A stretch of 64,000 nucleotides of DNA. Origin: Acrasis kona (lineage: Eukaryota; Heterolobosea; Eutetramitea; Acrasida; Acrasidae). The notes under the pieces are model-generated. The model searched no databases. It saw only the letters and a program-made list of their open reading frames with translations, and had not been told where the DNA came from. This document shows, in pieces, positions 47,968 through 59,316 of this stretch; position 1 is the stretch's first letter; each line of letters starts with the position of its first letter. The translations under genes were made by a program, and so were the position numbers. Location of the stretch: assembly GCA_026419775.2 (NCBI GenBank), contig JAOPGA020000471.1:18933-82932 (forward strand), in the 5' to 3' direction.

Positions 47968-49470
47968 ATGTATACACTGTTTGCATTCTTGGTCTTGTTT
48001 GTTTGCATAGCAGCACAATCAACGATTAACCTAACATTGGACACTCCTTACGCATTCGATTTGCTGCCCAACAGCACTATCTACGCTGCCTTGTTCATCC
48101 CTCCCAATACCTCAGTTTCTGTGAATTCATTCTCAACCGAAGGTATCAATGATTTCTTAGCAGCGCTTGATGACTTTCCATCAACGGGGGCGTATGATTA
48201 TGATTTAGAGATATTACCAGACATTTTCCCAATCACGTCCAACAGGACTCTTTATATTAGGCTAACTACCAGCGAGAGGTTTGACACACCAAGTAAAAAC
48301 ACTACGGTCACATTTTTTGGAGAGAAGGTAGACTTCCAGTTACTATCCAATGAAGATTCAATAGTAAGAGCAACCAAAGATTATGCAATGGTTCAGGTTC
48401 CTGTTGGACAGGTTGTTCACTTTATTATTAGAGGAGGGGATTACGACATCACTGCCGGTAGAGGAGATCGGTACGGTACTAAAAGAGCAGTTGATTCAGT
48501 AACGGGATACCTAGCAGTAGCATATCACAACCCAGATAATGTGGAAGGAGGAACGTGGTATTTCGCAGGTGTAAAAGGGGCGACAATAGATTGGAGAAGA
48601 TCCATGAAAATAATCAATGTAGCCCAGACATCCAAAACCGATTACATCGTTCTTAGACCAAATAACCTCGAAAGCACCTTCCAATTATCTATACCACCAC
48701 TTACAAACACAAGTGTAGACATTCAATTCGACATTGATGCTTTTATCAACATCAACGCCCGAACTGATAATCTAGGATTCATTAATTATCGCATCAGACA
48801 AATTAATCAATACAAAACCTTTATTCCCTACTCAGTTAATCAGCAAACGTGGAATGTTTCGGTTTCATTAGACACCTCCAATAAATACAAAGCTTATAAA
48901 ATAGTGGTGAAGGGCGTCAGTATACAAATCAAAAACTTGGATTTCTCCTCCGGCAATGTTGAAAAATTCATTCCATCGAGGTATGTAGAAGCCTACGACT
49001 ATTATGCAGTATCAGTTCCTGCCAATGCAATTTGTTTGTTTAGGTATTATTTTGAACAAAACATTAAAGATACTTTAAAGTCAGTTTCGTACGCTAAGAG
49101 AAGCAGTGTAGGTTTGATTGAATCATTTAGGTCTAATAGTGGTTCTCTTCACCTATCAGGCTCAAATAGTACGGAGATCTTTGATGTTGTGGTCAGGTAT
49201 AGTTCTCCTGACTACGATAACGAATACTATTTGGATCTATCCAGTTACCCAGGACCTACAAAACCATTTCCCCCTACAACTACTGCTCCTCCCACAAAGC
49301 CAGTCACATCTGATGCTCCCACAACTCCGGAACCAACTTTATCAAAGTATGCCATTATTGGTATTAGCATTGGGTCAGTAGCACTTGGAATCTTTGTGTT
49401 GGTGGTTGTTGCTGTGTTGATAGTATTTGTTTCGAGAGGAAGAAGAGGATCTAGGTATCAAAACATTTAA
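47968..49470 (+). CDS. Type I cell-surface glycoprotein
   Basis: The 500-aa product has an N-terminal signal peptide (YTLFAFLVLFVCIAAQS). An extracellular part of about 420 residues follows, rich in beta-strand-like Tyr/Val/Ile and N-glycosylation sites (NLT, NST, NTS, NVS). A Thr/Pro stalk (TTTAPPTKPVTSDAPTTPEP) leads to a single transmembrane helix (IIGISIGSVALGIFVLVVVA) and a short basic tail. It looks like an adhesion or sensing protein. I do not recognise the ectodomain family. Intronless. Confidence 0.8.
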   Translation: MYTLFAFLVLFVCIAAQSTINLTLDTPYAFDLLPNSTIYAALFIPPNTSVSVNSFSTEGINDFLAALDDFPSTGAYDYDLEILPDIFPITSNRTLYIRLTTSERFDTPSKNTTVTFFGEKVDFQLLSNEDSIVRATKDYAMVQVPVGQVVHFIIRGGDYDITAGRGDRYGTKRAVDSVTGYLAVAYHNPDNVEGGTWYFAGVKGATIDWRRSMKIINVAQTSKTDYIVLRPNNLESTFQLSIPPLTNTSVDIQFDIDAFININARTDNLGFINYRIRQINQYKTFIPYSVNQQTWNVSVSLDTSNKYKAYKIVVKGVSIQIKNLDFSSGNVEKFIPSRYVEAYDYYAVSVPANAICLFRYYFEQNIKDTLKSVSYAKRSSVGLIESFRSNSGSLHLSGSNSTEIFDVVVRYSSPDYDNEYYLDLSSYPGPTKPFPPTTTAPPTKPVTSDAPTTPEPTLSKYAIIGISIGSVALGIFVLVVVAVLIVFVSRGRRGSRYQNI

Positions 49471-49542
49471 TAAAACTTGATCTTCGAATAAATTTTAGAA
49501 TCACAGAACTACTACACTCTGTTGATATTAGGAAATTTTTAT

Positions 49543-50437
49543 TTAAAGCATTGCTGCAGCTGCAGTAATAGCGGCGGCTCCCACAACGCCAGCAACTTTG
49601 ACGGCCGTACCAGATGCTAATTGTTCGAACAGTAGTACATCTATTACTTGGCTCTATTGAATTTCCAGGAGTTGTTTCAACTAAAGTATCGCATCTTGCA
49701 TCATATGAGAAAACCAAGACTAGGAACTCTTCATTGTAAACTCTTGACACGGTGTACATTACATAATCGTTTTTAATGTCGAAACCCAATAACACATCAA
49801 CTGCACATCCGGCCGGTTCAACTGGACACTTACTATTGACAGATCTTGGGAGGTTCTTACCGCATCTCACAATGGCGAGTGGAAATCTAGTAAGTGTGTA
49901 ATATGTTAAGGAAGATCCACCACGTCCTTGTGTTAATCTTGTTGCCAAGTGAATTCTGTTTTCAACTTGACTGTCGAAGTTGATATATGCAGCAAAGTTG
50001 TCATTTGTAGGAATGGTAAGGCGCTCCACTTCTACTCCATTCTTTGTGTGAACAAGGAAACCGGTTGTATATGTATAAGTGTCTTCGCCATCTGTAATAG
50101 AACCATCTCCATAGGTAATGAATGGTGGTGAGTAGGGTGCGCGAGTATCTGATTTGGTGATAGTAAGGTTTGATGTGGTGAATGAAATCGACTTGGAGTT
50201 GTCTTTGTCATTACCGAAAGTAAATTGGTTTCCATATGAAGATCCTGGGTAACACACGAGCTCTCCAGAGCTTGATTGCTCTAAGGTTAATGATTGGCTG
50301 TACTTGTAGAGAACTGAACTCAATGTAACGAATAAATTGTTGTTAGTGACGACTTGTACAGGTGGGCATACAATTTGATCTCTTGGAATTGCAAGTGCAT
50401 AAGTGCAAAGTATTAAAGCAATGATGAATGCTTTCAT
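49543..50437 (-). CDS. Secreted or membrane-anchored surface protein; possible 28-nt intron
   Basis: The signal peptide MKAFIIALILCTYALAIP starts at 50437. About 230 residues of beta-rich, Cys-containing ectodomain follow. The frame that began the gene would run on into the neighbouring gene. Removing 28 nt (49654-49681, GTTGAA...CAATAG) instead gives a natural end: VIDVLLFEQLASGTAVKVAG, then an Ala-rich hydrophobic C-terminus and stop at 49543, 288 aa in all. The hydrophobic end could be a GPI or tail anchor. A one-base indel is the alternative explanation. No family recognised. It is convergent with the glycoprotein gene, with 72 bp between stops. Confidence 0.6.
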
Positions 50438-51004
50438 TTTTTGTTGTTGTTATGAGAGATGCACATGAACTGGATGGAATTTATTGATGCGAATTGTCTA
50501 TAAAAGACAAGTTTCTTTTTTTTTAGGAATCTTGTTGTGGGAACTTCGACAATAATACAGAGAAATACAAGCTTGTTGTAAAGAAGGAAAGTTCAAGAAA
50601 CCAAGAAAGATCACAATGTTCTGAATCCCAACGAATGTACAATATTCAAATCTCCTCAAAGTTGCTTAAACTATACCTGTCTATTGTATTCCTTCGTAAA
50701 TTGTTTACAAGATTTTATGTTCGAAGTGAATTAATGATTGATTTGTCAACATCTGATTATCACTAACGACTGAATCCTAATAATTTCTTCGGTGGAAATT
50801 TGCCTAATCCTAATTATGACAGCGATCTGATTTATCATGCCGTCTTTCTATTTCAAGACCTGATTTGTAGAAAATGAAATGGTCGCGTGCCCAATTTAAT
50901 GCTTGAGTTATGGTCGTCAAAAAATTCTTCATGCCCGTCATCCAGATTTGTTCATCATTGTAAGCGTGCTCAACCAAACTCACACTAACATTTCACATAC
51001 ATAG
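50438..51004. other. Divergent promoter region, no gene seen
   Basis: 567 bp between the divergent starts of the surface-protein gene and the PPR gene. It contains T- and A-rich tracts but no supported ORF or repeat. Confidence 0.55.
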
Positions 51005-52390
51005 ATGATGTCGCTTCGATCAACAATCCGTGTAGCGAATGTGTTACCTCTTTGCCTCAAACCAACTCGCTCATCATTTCACAAAACGACAATTCTAAAT
51101 AAAAAAGCAAACTTGATTGAAGCCAAAAGACTACAAGATCCACAAAGGGCTAAAAAAAAGAAACAACCAACTATCGAAAATGAACCTAGTGCAGCAATAA
51201 TAGAAACTGTTGAACCCACTGATCCCAAAGACATTTTTAGGAGCAAATTCTTGTCTTTGTTAGAAAGGAATAGTTACGGAGATGTAGCCGGTGCAGTAAA
51301 AATATATGAACATTTAAAAGAAAAGCACCAAGATGAGTTGAACGGTTCTCATTACATTTCCATCATTGGTAGTTTCGCTCCAAGAAAGTTGATGTTTGGA
51401 TGGTTCAAGCCATACAAGGATTATGTAGACATGTATCATGAATCTGGAAAATTCAGAGCCCAGGAGGTAAACAATCATTTTTCATCATGCATGTGCTAAT
51501 CAAAATAGAGAATGGACGAAGCATTACAAGTATGGAGCGACATGCGCACCAACGGCATCGAACCAACCACATTAGCATACAATACATTAATGAAGGTCCA
51601 GCTCACCTGCGGCAAGGCCCATGTAAAAAATGTGTTCCAAACCTATAACCAACTTGTCAGCTCACATGATCCCGACATGGCCTCCTTCTCCGTTCTACTA
51701 AAAGCATGCACCATACTAGAAACGGTCCCAATAGCTGAAGAAATTTATCGTGCAGGATTGCAATGGAGCAGTCAAAACAAGAATAGAACAGGTTTGAATA
51801 CTTTTGTAGGCATACAATTCCACAATGCACTCCTTGACGTTTATAGCGAAAGTAGGCACCCGAAAGCCTTTTCATTCTACGAACACATGATTGCTCATGG
51901 ATACCCAGTCGATGGAATCACTTTTAATACTTTTGCAAAAGCTTGCATCTTTATGGATCAGAGGATCAAGCTGCCCATGATGAGCGAAGTGATGAGAGTG
52001 GAAGGCGTCATGTCGACAGACCTCTCACAACCAGTCAGGGACGAAATCAAGAGAGCCTTCGAAACACACGTCTCACCAATCTCAGACAAGTTTTCAAACC
52101 TCAAACGAAGAGTGTTCAACCAAAAACAAGGAGTTAACGACATGGACAGAATTGACTTTTATGAGGATCTCATTGATGAGGATGTTCATGTGTGGGGAAG
52201 GACCATTGATGCAAGAGATTATGAATTCATGGAATTGTTGGATCGTACCGAACTAAACAAGTACAAGATTGACTACATCAAGTGGCAGAATTCATACACG
52301 CCTTATGACCTGACGGAAGAAAATACGCAAGGGGAGACTGCAAGCATGATGATTGCGCCAGAGCCAGAATCAGATGAAGAACTTGAATAA
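51005..52390 (+). CDS. Mitochondrial pentatricopeptide-repeat protein
   Basis: Exon 51005-51466 joins exon 51509-52390 across a 42-nt intron, giving 447 aa. The N-terminus is a presequence (MMSLRSTIRVANVLPLCLKP) rich in Arg and Ser. PPR motifs run from about residue 85: DVAGAVKIYEHLKEK, then MDEALQVWSDMRTNGIEPTT, AYNTLMKVQLTCGKAH and HPKAFSFYEHMIAHGYPVDG. It should bind organellar RNA. The splice joins the two helices of a PPR unit (KFRAQE|RMDEALQ). The C-terminus is acidic. Confidence 0.85.
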
Positions 52391-52402
52391 AAATAATTAT
52401 TA

Positions 52403-54914
52403 TTATTTATTTTGTAAACATGCTTCGATCCAATCAGAATCTTTATCAATGATGTAGGGCGACATGATGTGAAGTGCTTCCAATTTGTGAGATTGCATCG
52501 GCAATTGATTGATGATTTGCGGAACGCTTGCAGTGACTGATAAATTCATTGGAGGTTTATTTACATCTCTAAACAAGAGCACTAGTACTTCTCTCTTCCT
52601 GCTTGTCATTTGAAATTCTTGTAATAATCTTACAATGTCATGACCGTCCAGTGAGGCGTGTTTGTTACTTTCTATCAATAATTGTAACGCAATTAGTTTA
52701 TTACTTTCCATTTGTATACAATGTATGATCTCAATCAAGTAGGCGCTCTTGATGGTTACTTGGAGTTGGGACAAGAAGGTACGTATGATTTCGATTTGAG
52801 TGGCGCCGAATGTTTCTGATCTTAATTGTTTGATTAGGCTGGAAGTTGGACTAGTAGGTGTCGGACTGATGATTCTTCTTGGTGGTGTCTTGTAGTACCT
52901 TGATTGAATGCTGGGAGAAGGTGATTGATTTGACATGTTTGGTGTGTAGATGGGATTGACACGTCGTGATGGTGATTGATTATCGTGTTCGATAGAATGT
53001 TTGGTAATTGTTGTAAGTGGTTGCTGACTGGTGGTGATGTGACGAGGGGGTGTTACATGATCCTTTTGAGTGTTAATGTATTGTTGGTTGCTTCGGTTGT
53101 TTGGTGAGTGAGAATGGGAGGACTTACGAACATGTCGGTTGGTTGGTGTATGTGGTTGTTGGTCGATTGGGCGTGATGCAGGTGATGATAATAAATTGTA
53201 TGATGTAATTACACTTTTACTATTCTGTGTGGTGGGTTGTGATGCGTTTCCGACTTTTGATTGATGGGTTTGGTTCAAAGTTTTGTTTTCTATTCTATTG
53301 GGAGTTGACTGGTTGTGAGTGGTTGTGTGTACCAAAATTGACTTGGGTGACTGTTTAATGGGTTGAGGCTGTGCTTTGCTTTGGATCGGCTCTGCTGTAT
53401 TCAATTCTTTTGACTCTTTTGGCGTGCTCATCGGATTCTTGGTTTGATTTTTTGTCAGGTCGGATTGTTCCCATCTAACGTGATGATGTGTTTTCAGGTT
53501 TGTGTTTAGTAATTGTTTATCAATGGCGCTACTGGCTGATTTAGGTCTTGATGGGGTTAAAAGTATTTTTGTTGATGCAACTGGTGGAGTTGCAATTGGT
53601 CTTATTGGTCGTCGCATGTCGCCATCAAAAGTCATTTTTGTATATTGTGATGCATCTCTATAGTTGGTAGTTGGTGGTGTTAAGGGCTGTCTTGTGCGCA
53701 TTGGAGAAAGGTTGTCGACTCTTGTAAGTTGATGCCTCATCTCCTCAAAATGATCTCTTGAAGGTATGGTTGGCCTTCTCAAAGTAGTAACGTATTGGTG
53801 TGGAGAATGTACTATTCTTCCAGGTGACTGCCTTGTGCGTTGTGGGGACAAATCATCTACCCTTGTTAATCTCCTAGGCGGAGACGTGTTAGATGTGATT
53901 GTGCTGCTGTTGTCAAAGACCAATTTTCGTTCGGGTGTTTTTAAAAATTGTTGTTGAATTCTTTCAGGACTACTCAGGGGTTGTTTGACTGGTGTGTATT
54001 TCCTTTTGAGATCCGAGTATGCACAGTAGCACATTTGTAAATTTTGTCTCCAATTATAACTTTGTTCTCCACCACCTACTTTTTTGATAACTGCTGTGAA
54101 AGAGGACCTCGTAATGTTCTGGATCGACACAATCATGGCTTCGTCATTGATTTGTTGAGGGTCCGTTCGCGCTGTTGCCACTATACTTGGGGCAAACTCG
54201 AATGGGGTTGTGAATGTAAAGCTCTTTTTGAAGACGGGTAGAGAAAAATCTGTGTGATTTCCAACAAAAACCACCGCTGTTTTTATTTGTTCAGAATCAG
54301 ATAAAGCGGGGTTGAACACTGAATAGTTTATCTGTATGTCACTCCATGGTTGGCTCTGTTGGTTTAGTTTTCTTTGTACGAATAATACTTACAACATCCA
54401 ACCGCCTGGCTAGTGCCACAATCTTGTTCTCGTGGACCTCCTTTACGTGAACTAGAATGTTATCGCAATAGCTATTGGAGTCACTATGTGGTGTCAAGAT
54501 GACATGCGGGAGATTATCGTTAATAAATAAATTTTTTTGCAAATTAATGTTAATTTGTACTGCTTCGATCTGTTGAGATTGATTTGAACTATTCACGGTC
54601 ACTCTTCCATTTAGATTGTTGAAGTTTTTAGCTAACCACATCACCTTCATTGATGGCCACTGAGGAGCAACATTTTTATAATCCGAATGCTCCTTCGGAA
54701 GAAATCTACGCAGAATTGCAGTAAATCCAGTAAGTGATGTATCGACAACCGTGGCTACTATGGTATCCTCAGAATCCGACTCTAGTTTAGTGGAAACGTG
54801 AACGACAGGCTCTGTGGTATAAGGTTCTTGAAATACAACATGTATAGAAGCTGTATCGCTCTTGTCTCTACCTGCTATATAAATCTCTCCTCCCTGAAGG
54901 TGGTCCCAATGCAT
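52403..54914 (-). CDS. Triple H-type-lectin protein with long disordered linker and helical C-terminal domain
   Basis: Exons 54393-54914 and 52403-54355 join across a 37-nt intron, giving 824 aa. Three H-type lectin-like units occupy the first 280 residues. Shared marks are (V/A)xFxxPF...P.V or P.I (HVVFQEPYTTEPVVHVSTK; FTFTTPFEFAPSIVATART) and W-S/P-x-x(I/V) openings (APQWPSMKVMW; SQPWSDIQINY). A Ser/Thr/Pro/Gln-rich region of about 350 residues contains two LTRVD-LSP-RTRQ repeats. The last 140 residues are a helical domain (FLSQLQVTIKSAYLIEII, ASLDGHDIVRLLQEFQ) of DUF4476-like character. I use ATG 54914; an in-frame LTRAQLRAELSS upstream, after a TACTAG acceptor, hints at another 5' exon. 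No signal peptide is seen. Confidence 0.8.
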
Positions 54915-55169
54915 CGATGAAAGTTCGGCCCTGAGCTGGGCTCTTGTCAACTAGTAAAGATCAAAAATAATAACCAAGTATTATAGCTGGCGCCATGAAT
55001 TTGATGAAGACTTTAATGCCTTGGAGAAGGGTGATACAATAATACGACCATCGGCCTGTGAGTTTATATGTACAAGCTAGAACTAATTATTTAGAAACTC
55101 GAAAGCAATGTGACGTTCAAAACGCATTTTCAACAACTTTAGGAAACCAACAATACATAATACAAAGTG

Positions 55170-55600
55170 CGAACTAGGCTGGCCTGTGCGAGCTGAGGTC
55201 AATTAGACCAAATCAAACAAAAGCGCCACTGAAATATCATTTAAACTACATTGAAAATGAATTTTCTCTCGATGCAAGCATTTACCACAAGACGGTCAAC
55301 TATGATGCATGTGCATACACAAGTGGCGTTCTAGAATACTTTGCCAAAGAGTTGCTTCATTTGTGTTGTAAAAGAACGCTTCATAACAGTAACTATACTT
55401 TTGAGCTTCCATATGTACTCAACATTGGTGGTGAAGTTGTTACAAATACTGTGAATCTTCCAAGTCGATTTAGTATTTTGTGCACTGCAATTCTCCATCG
55501 TTTAAGGACGTACACCTCGTTCACCTGGTCAAGGTACTTTAAAGGAGAGGCGTTTGATAATTGGCATGTTCTTTTTAACTGTGTTTGTTGTGGGCAATGA
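55170..55600 (+). pseudogene. Histone-fold-like (H2A-like) ORF, probably decayed
   Basis: An open stretch of about 140 codons without its own ATG contains YDACAYTSGVLEYFAKELLH then NYTFELPYVLNI. This resembles the alpha2 helix and following loop of histone H2A (AVYLAAVLEYLxAEVLELA ... RHLQLAI). Coding-like sequence upstream (HEFDEDFNALEKGDTIIRPS at about 54990-55050) cannot be joined without meeting stops. The tail (TWSRYFKGEAFDNWHVLF) is not histone-like. It is either a divergent histone-fold gene with unresolved exons or a pseudogene. Confidence 0.3.
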
Positions 55601-56238
55601 TCACTAAGTATAGCTCTGAGTGATGAACTTTACTGTTCGTATGCATTGTCATCAAGTCGACTGTTGTTATCAAGGTCCTCTTGTTTAACATCCTCTAAAT
55701 TTTTAGATGTATTCTGCTTCCATTCACATCAGCGTTCTTTTTCAGAGTTCTTGGCTGAAGAGGCTCCTTGCCTTTTTTTCGGTATTTGCAATGAAAAGTA
55801 TCAAAGTTTATTTTTAAAAAGACATTAATCAGTTGTAATTTTAGAATAATCAAACTAGCTGTACTAAAAACAAGTTTGTATCAATGTTCGCTTTATCAGT
55901 TGGTCAATTCTAATAATAGATAGCTGCTTTATGATCAGTCAACTACGTTGTGGATATGGACACCAAGAAGTACAAGACAGTAACCGACATTTCACAAAAA
56001 TTAACTCAAAAAACTTTCTTCTATTAATACCTTGACCACTTCCATTACGTCCGCTGCATCCGCACACACCTCTACCACCAAGTTGAGCATGCGATCAACG
56101 CGTAGTAGCGTATACGTCGATCTTGACGACCAACGTGCTGATACAATTACAAGCGACATCTAATTTTTATTATCGCTGAGCAAGCAATGAAAGAGATTCT
56201 AGGATAATTTGCTCGATCGTGTATTTAGTAAATATTGA
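55601..56238. other. Degenerate region, no intact gene
   Basis: Minus-strand sequence near 55650-55790 gives coding-like pieces (ASSAKNSEKER, then CEWKQNTSKNLEDVKQEDLD) interrupted by a stop. No complete gene can be modelled. Confidence 0.4.
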
Positions 56239-56760
56239 TTATGTGTTGTATTGTGCTTCTCTAGCTACCTTCGCCTCCTTAATTAATTCACTTTCCTCAT
56301 TTCTTCTTTTTATTGCTGATGGAATCTGCTGGTGTTTGTTTGGAGTGTGTTTTTGTGAAGCTGCGTAACAATCAAGCCTCAACTGCACTAAAAACATCTT
56401 TATCTTAAAAAACAATGCCAAATATAATAATGCATTGAAATCATTATGTACTATAAACAAATAGACTTTTAATATTCAACCTGATTTCCACATAGCCTCT
56501 TATACGTAAGAGCTCCAAATCATCGAATGTGTAGTCAGTTGATTCTCTTTATTAATGTAATGAATGTTCACATGTCCGTTGGAATTTCTGCGACTTCAAA
56601 AAATGCTTCTCAAATTATTTTTATGAATCTCATCTTATTTAAAACATTCCCAACATCCTCCAGTATTTTTTAGGGTAAGGGTGGCAACGCAAACATTTAC
56701 ATATCAACCTAGAGTAAACCAAACATGTTCAAGTAACAATCCGCCTTTAAATGCTCTAAT
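56239..56760 (-). pseudogene. Multi-exon gene or pseudogene, unresolved
   Basis: Minus-strand pieces look strongly coding: GNVLNKMRFIKII, EAFFEVAEIPTD, ESTDYTFDDLELLRIRGYVE and CYAASQKHTPNKHQQIPSAI, ending VAREAQYNT at 56239. The first two are in the same frame with one TGA between them, and the second and third join if a 25-nt GT-AG segment is removed. No continuous model without a stop was found. A start could be MSEIKLEHLKAD near 56765-56770. Family not recognised. Confidence 0.4.
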
Positions 56761-57044
56761 TTAATTTCCGACATGATACCATTTCCCCCGCTATGTAGGC
56801 CAAAAGCACAATCAATATCATACTTGGAACATAACTACGATGGTGTAATAATAAATAATAACAATACCTTGTTGGTTCTGTTGAACATCCTTATCTAGCA
56901 AGTTGATTAATAATTATATAACGTTGACTTCTAAATTTATCAACTCAACAAACAAAGTGTCTTGGATGGGTGGAATTAGATGACTTGGTGGAACCTTTAA
57001 ATTGGAAATCCACCGCTAATTTTTATTATGCAAACAAAACAATC

Positions 57045-57575
57045 ATGGGCAACAGTCAAGCACTATCAACAAAGCCAAGAGACGTAATCACCATTCGCTA
57101 CATTCTTATGCCTGGTAACACCGTTGGACAAATAAACATTGCCAACAACACAACACTAGAGGAGGTCCAACTATTAATGAAACATTTAATACCATCCCTT
57201 GACAAGTTCAAACTCAAGTGTGAGTACTTCAACGGGGCTTCTTGGGTTGTTGCAGACAGTGCTCAGGATTGGATGGATGCATGTACAACTCACATCAAAA
57301 GTAAAACAATAGAACCCCTTCAGTTTAAAATCACAAAAAAACCCATCCCAATACATGAAAGAAGATTGAGCCCTTTGGCTGCCGTTCGCATCCAAAAACC
57401 TTTTACAAGAGTACACAGAGCCAGAGCAAAACTAGTACAAGCACCTGCACATGTTCAGCCACATTTGTATTCAATAGAACAGGATCAATGTCAGAAAGTT
57501 ACTAATGATGAATTATTTGCATTCGTTATTGGTAGAGAGCCAGAGAGAAGATATCTTAAAGTCAATAGATGCTAA
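57045..57575 (+). CDS. Hypothetical protein with PB1-like fold and MGN start
   Basis: From ATG 57045 the product has 176 aa and begins MGNSQALSTK, a possible N-myristoylation site. Residues 10-85 (VITIRYILMPGNTVG, NTTLEEVQLLMKHLIPSLDK, DSAQDWMDACTTH) have the beta-beta-alpha-beta-W/D pattern of PB1 domains. The rest is basic and Pro/Ala-rich. The open frame extends upstream without ATG (ELDDLVEPLNWKSTANF), so a 5' exon may exist. The PB1 assignment is by pattern only. Confidence 0.55.
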   Translation: MGNSQALSTKPRDVITIRYILMPGNTVGQINIANNTTLEEVQLLMKHLIPSLDKFKLKCEYFNGASWVVADSAQDWMDACTTHIKSKTIEPLQFKITKKPIPIHERRLSPLAAVRIQKPFTRVHRARAKLVQAPAHVQPHLYSIEQDQCQKVTNDELFAFVIGREPERRYLKVNRC

Positions 57576-57957
57576 TCAAAGATTAATTGTAACATTCTTG
57601 TAAAATAAAATACCAACAGTTTCCTTCTACTTTGGAATCTATTTTGTAATTTAAAGATGATGCTGTCACGTATATTAACGCGGCTTTTGATAAATCACTC
57701 GGTGTCCAAAGTTCTATTTTCGATCAACAAACACGGATTGTTTTTTATTAATTTGTGAAACTTGGTCTTATTTGTGATGAATCATACACAAGATATCAAT
57801 GATTGATTTGATATTCGTATGTCCCAATTTTATCCATCAAGAATGCAATTCACTATTTTGGCGATATTGTAAGCATACCAATTAGTACACAATCGAAGAG
57901 GTGCATTCTATAAGATGGTGCAGAAAATGTACACAAGCACAAAAATATAACATTCAA
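57576..57957. other. Intergenic with a short coding-like relic
   Basis: A frame around 57656-57752 reads DDAVTYINAAFDKSLGVQSS then stops, with no start or partner exon seen. A short upstream ORF (ATG 57915) precedes the next gene. Nothing else is supported. Confidence 0.35.
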
Positions 57958-58557
57958 ATGCAAGACTGTATCCTTGATAACGCAGACATTATCAACATTG
58001 TAGCATCGTACATGAGTATCAATGATTTGTTTGTTCATAGAGCAAATAACAAAACATGGAGGCGGACATTAGAACACAATCTATCTGAAAGAAGAGATGT
58101 TCAGCTTGTGCTAAACAAAAGAGTTGACATCAAACATTCACAGTTCATATTTTCTAAATGCAGCCCGCATGTTACATCTGTAGCTTTCAAGAACTTGGTC
58201 GTTGATGAGAACCTTGTAAGGCAACTCGTGCACCATTCAAAGACAAACAATATACAAACAATTTCATTCGACGGCTGCGAGGCTTCAAATTCAAAAACTT
58301 GCCTTTCGATATTTTTGGAAATTGCCCCACAAGATTTCTTCTCGAAACTCAACAGGTTTAGTGAAATCAACAAACAGTATACATGCTTCAGTTTAGAGTC
58401 AGAAACAGGTTGTGACTTTGGTGAGATTTATACAGAATATAGAAGACTTCACCACGTCAAAGAGGACTTTGATAATATCAAGCAGTGCAACTATGACTTG
58501 AGACCCATAAAATACAGGCAAGTACCTGTCCTCCTCAGCTTACCCACTGATCTGTAA
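57958..58557 (+). CDS. F-box-like protein
   Basis: ATG 57958 gives 199 aa. The N-terminal 45 residues (ILDNADIINIVASYMSINDL, FVHRANNKTWRRTLEH) have the F-box pattern of hydrophobics ending in a W-R. The remainder resembles two or three weak leucine-rich-like segments (VTSVAFKNLVVDENLVRQLV, IQTISFDGCEASNSKTCLSI). It may be an SCF substrate adaptor. A short upstream ORF at 57915 could modulate translation. Similar short F-box openings occur in the F-box/Ras fusion. Confidence 0.6.
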   Translation: MQDCILDNADIINIVASYMSINDLFVHRANNKTWRRTLEHNLSERRDVQLVLNKRVDIKHSQFIFSKCSPHVTSVAFKNLVVDENLVRQLVHHSKTNNIQTISFDGCEASNSKTCLSIFLEIAPQDFFSKLNRFSEINKQYTCFSLESETGCDFGEIYTEYRRLHHVKEDFDNIKQCNYDLRPIKYRQVPVLLSLPTDL

Positions 58558-58623
58558 AATAAAGATGTAATAAAATTCAACACAATTCTGAGTGACAAGT
58601 TTATTATATTGCATTTACTCGGT

Positions 58624-59199
58624 CTATTGAGATATATTAACAACTGGGTTACTTGGGAATTTCCTATCCAAGTACTCTTGGAACCCATTCAAGCTTCGTT
58701 GCTACAAAAGTTAGAAGATTTAATAGAAGGAGTTTATACTTACATTCTTGCTTACCTTGCTCTTTACGCAGTAAGCTACTATTAACAATGCACTTAGTAG
58801 TACACACAGTGTAACTACAACTAATCCAACCAGAATAGCGAATCTGCAGGTTGTGTTACACTTGGTCCAAATGGATTCCTGATTGACTCCCACGGGTGAT
58901 GTTGAGTTTGATGTTTGAGATCTAGAATTAATGCCTAATTGGTTGGACGATCCGCTCTTAGCAGAGAAGCTACTAGATCCACTCTTAGCAGTCGTACCGC
59001 TAGATCCTTGGTTGTTCGTTGAGGTCTTTGAGCTAGCACTTTTATGATTTCTGGTGCTCAATAATCCTTTTGTTGGTGATTCTTCGAGAATACTACTTAG
59101 ATCATCTACTCCAAGATACAATCGTTTTGAAGTCGAGGCATAAGTGACTGCGAGAAGTGAAAGCAGAAGAAATACGCTGATGACAATGGTCTTGTTCAT
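58624..59199 (-). CDS. Single-pass membrane protein with Ser-rich ectodomain
   Basis: Exon 58744-59199 joins exon 58624-58701 across a 42-nt intron (GTAAGTATAA...CTAACTTTTGTAG), giving 177 aa. It has a signal peptide (TIVISVFLLLSLLAVTYAS), then about 90 Ser/Thr/Gly-rich residues (SSGTTAKSGSSSFSAKSGSS). One transmembrane helix (FAILVGLVVVTLCVLLSALL) and a cytosolic tail ending YLDRKFPSNPVVNISQ follow. Without splicing the tail would be only KNVSINSFY. Likely a mucin-like surface protein; family unknown. Confidence 0.7.
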
Positions 59200-59316
59200 T
59201 TCTTTATATTCCGAATATGGTCTAGGTTTGGGATAAAAATAAGAATTACAATAGGGTTGTAGCTTTTATTTAAAAAAAAACCAAAGTTAACTTTAAAAGT
59301 AACAACACTTTATTTT

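Noticed and set aside
54356-54416. A 61-nt intron in the H-type lectin gene
   Set aside because: The nearer acceptor gives a 37-nt intron and adds SQPWSDIQ, which matches the opening of the preceding lectin unit.
55640-56760. Reassignment of TGA to an amino acid, suggested by TGA inside coding-like frames
   Set aside because: TGA is the genuine stop of intact genes (MFS transporter, FKBP), so these frames are better explained as decayed genes.
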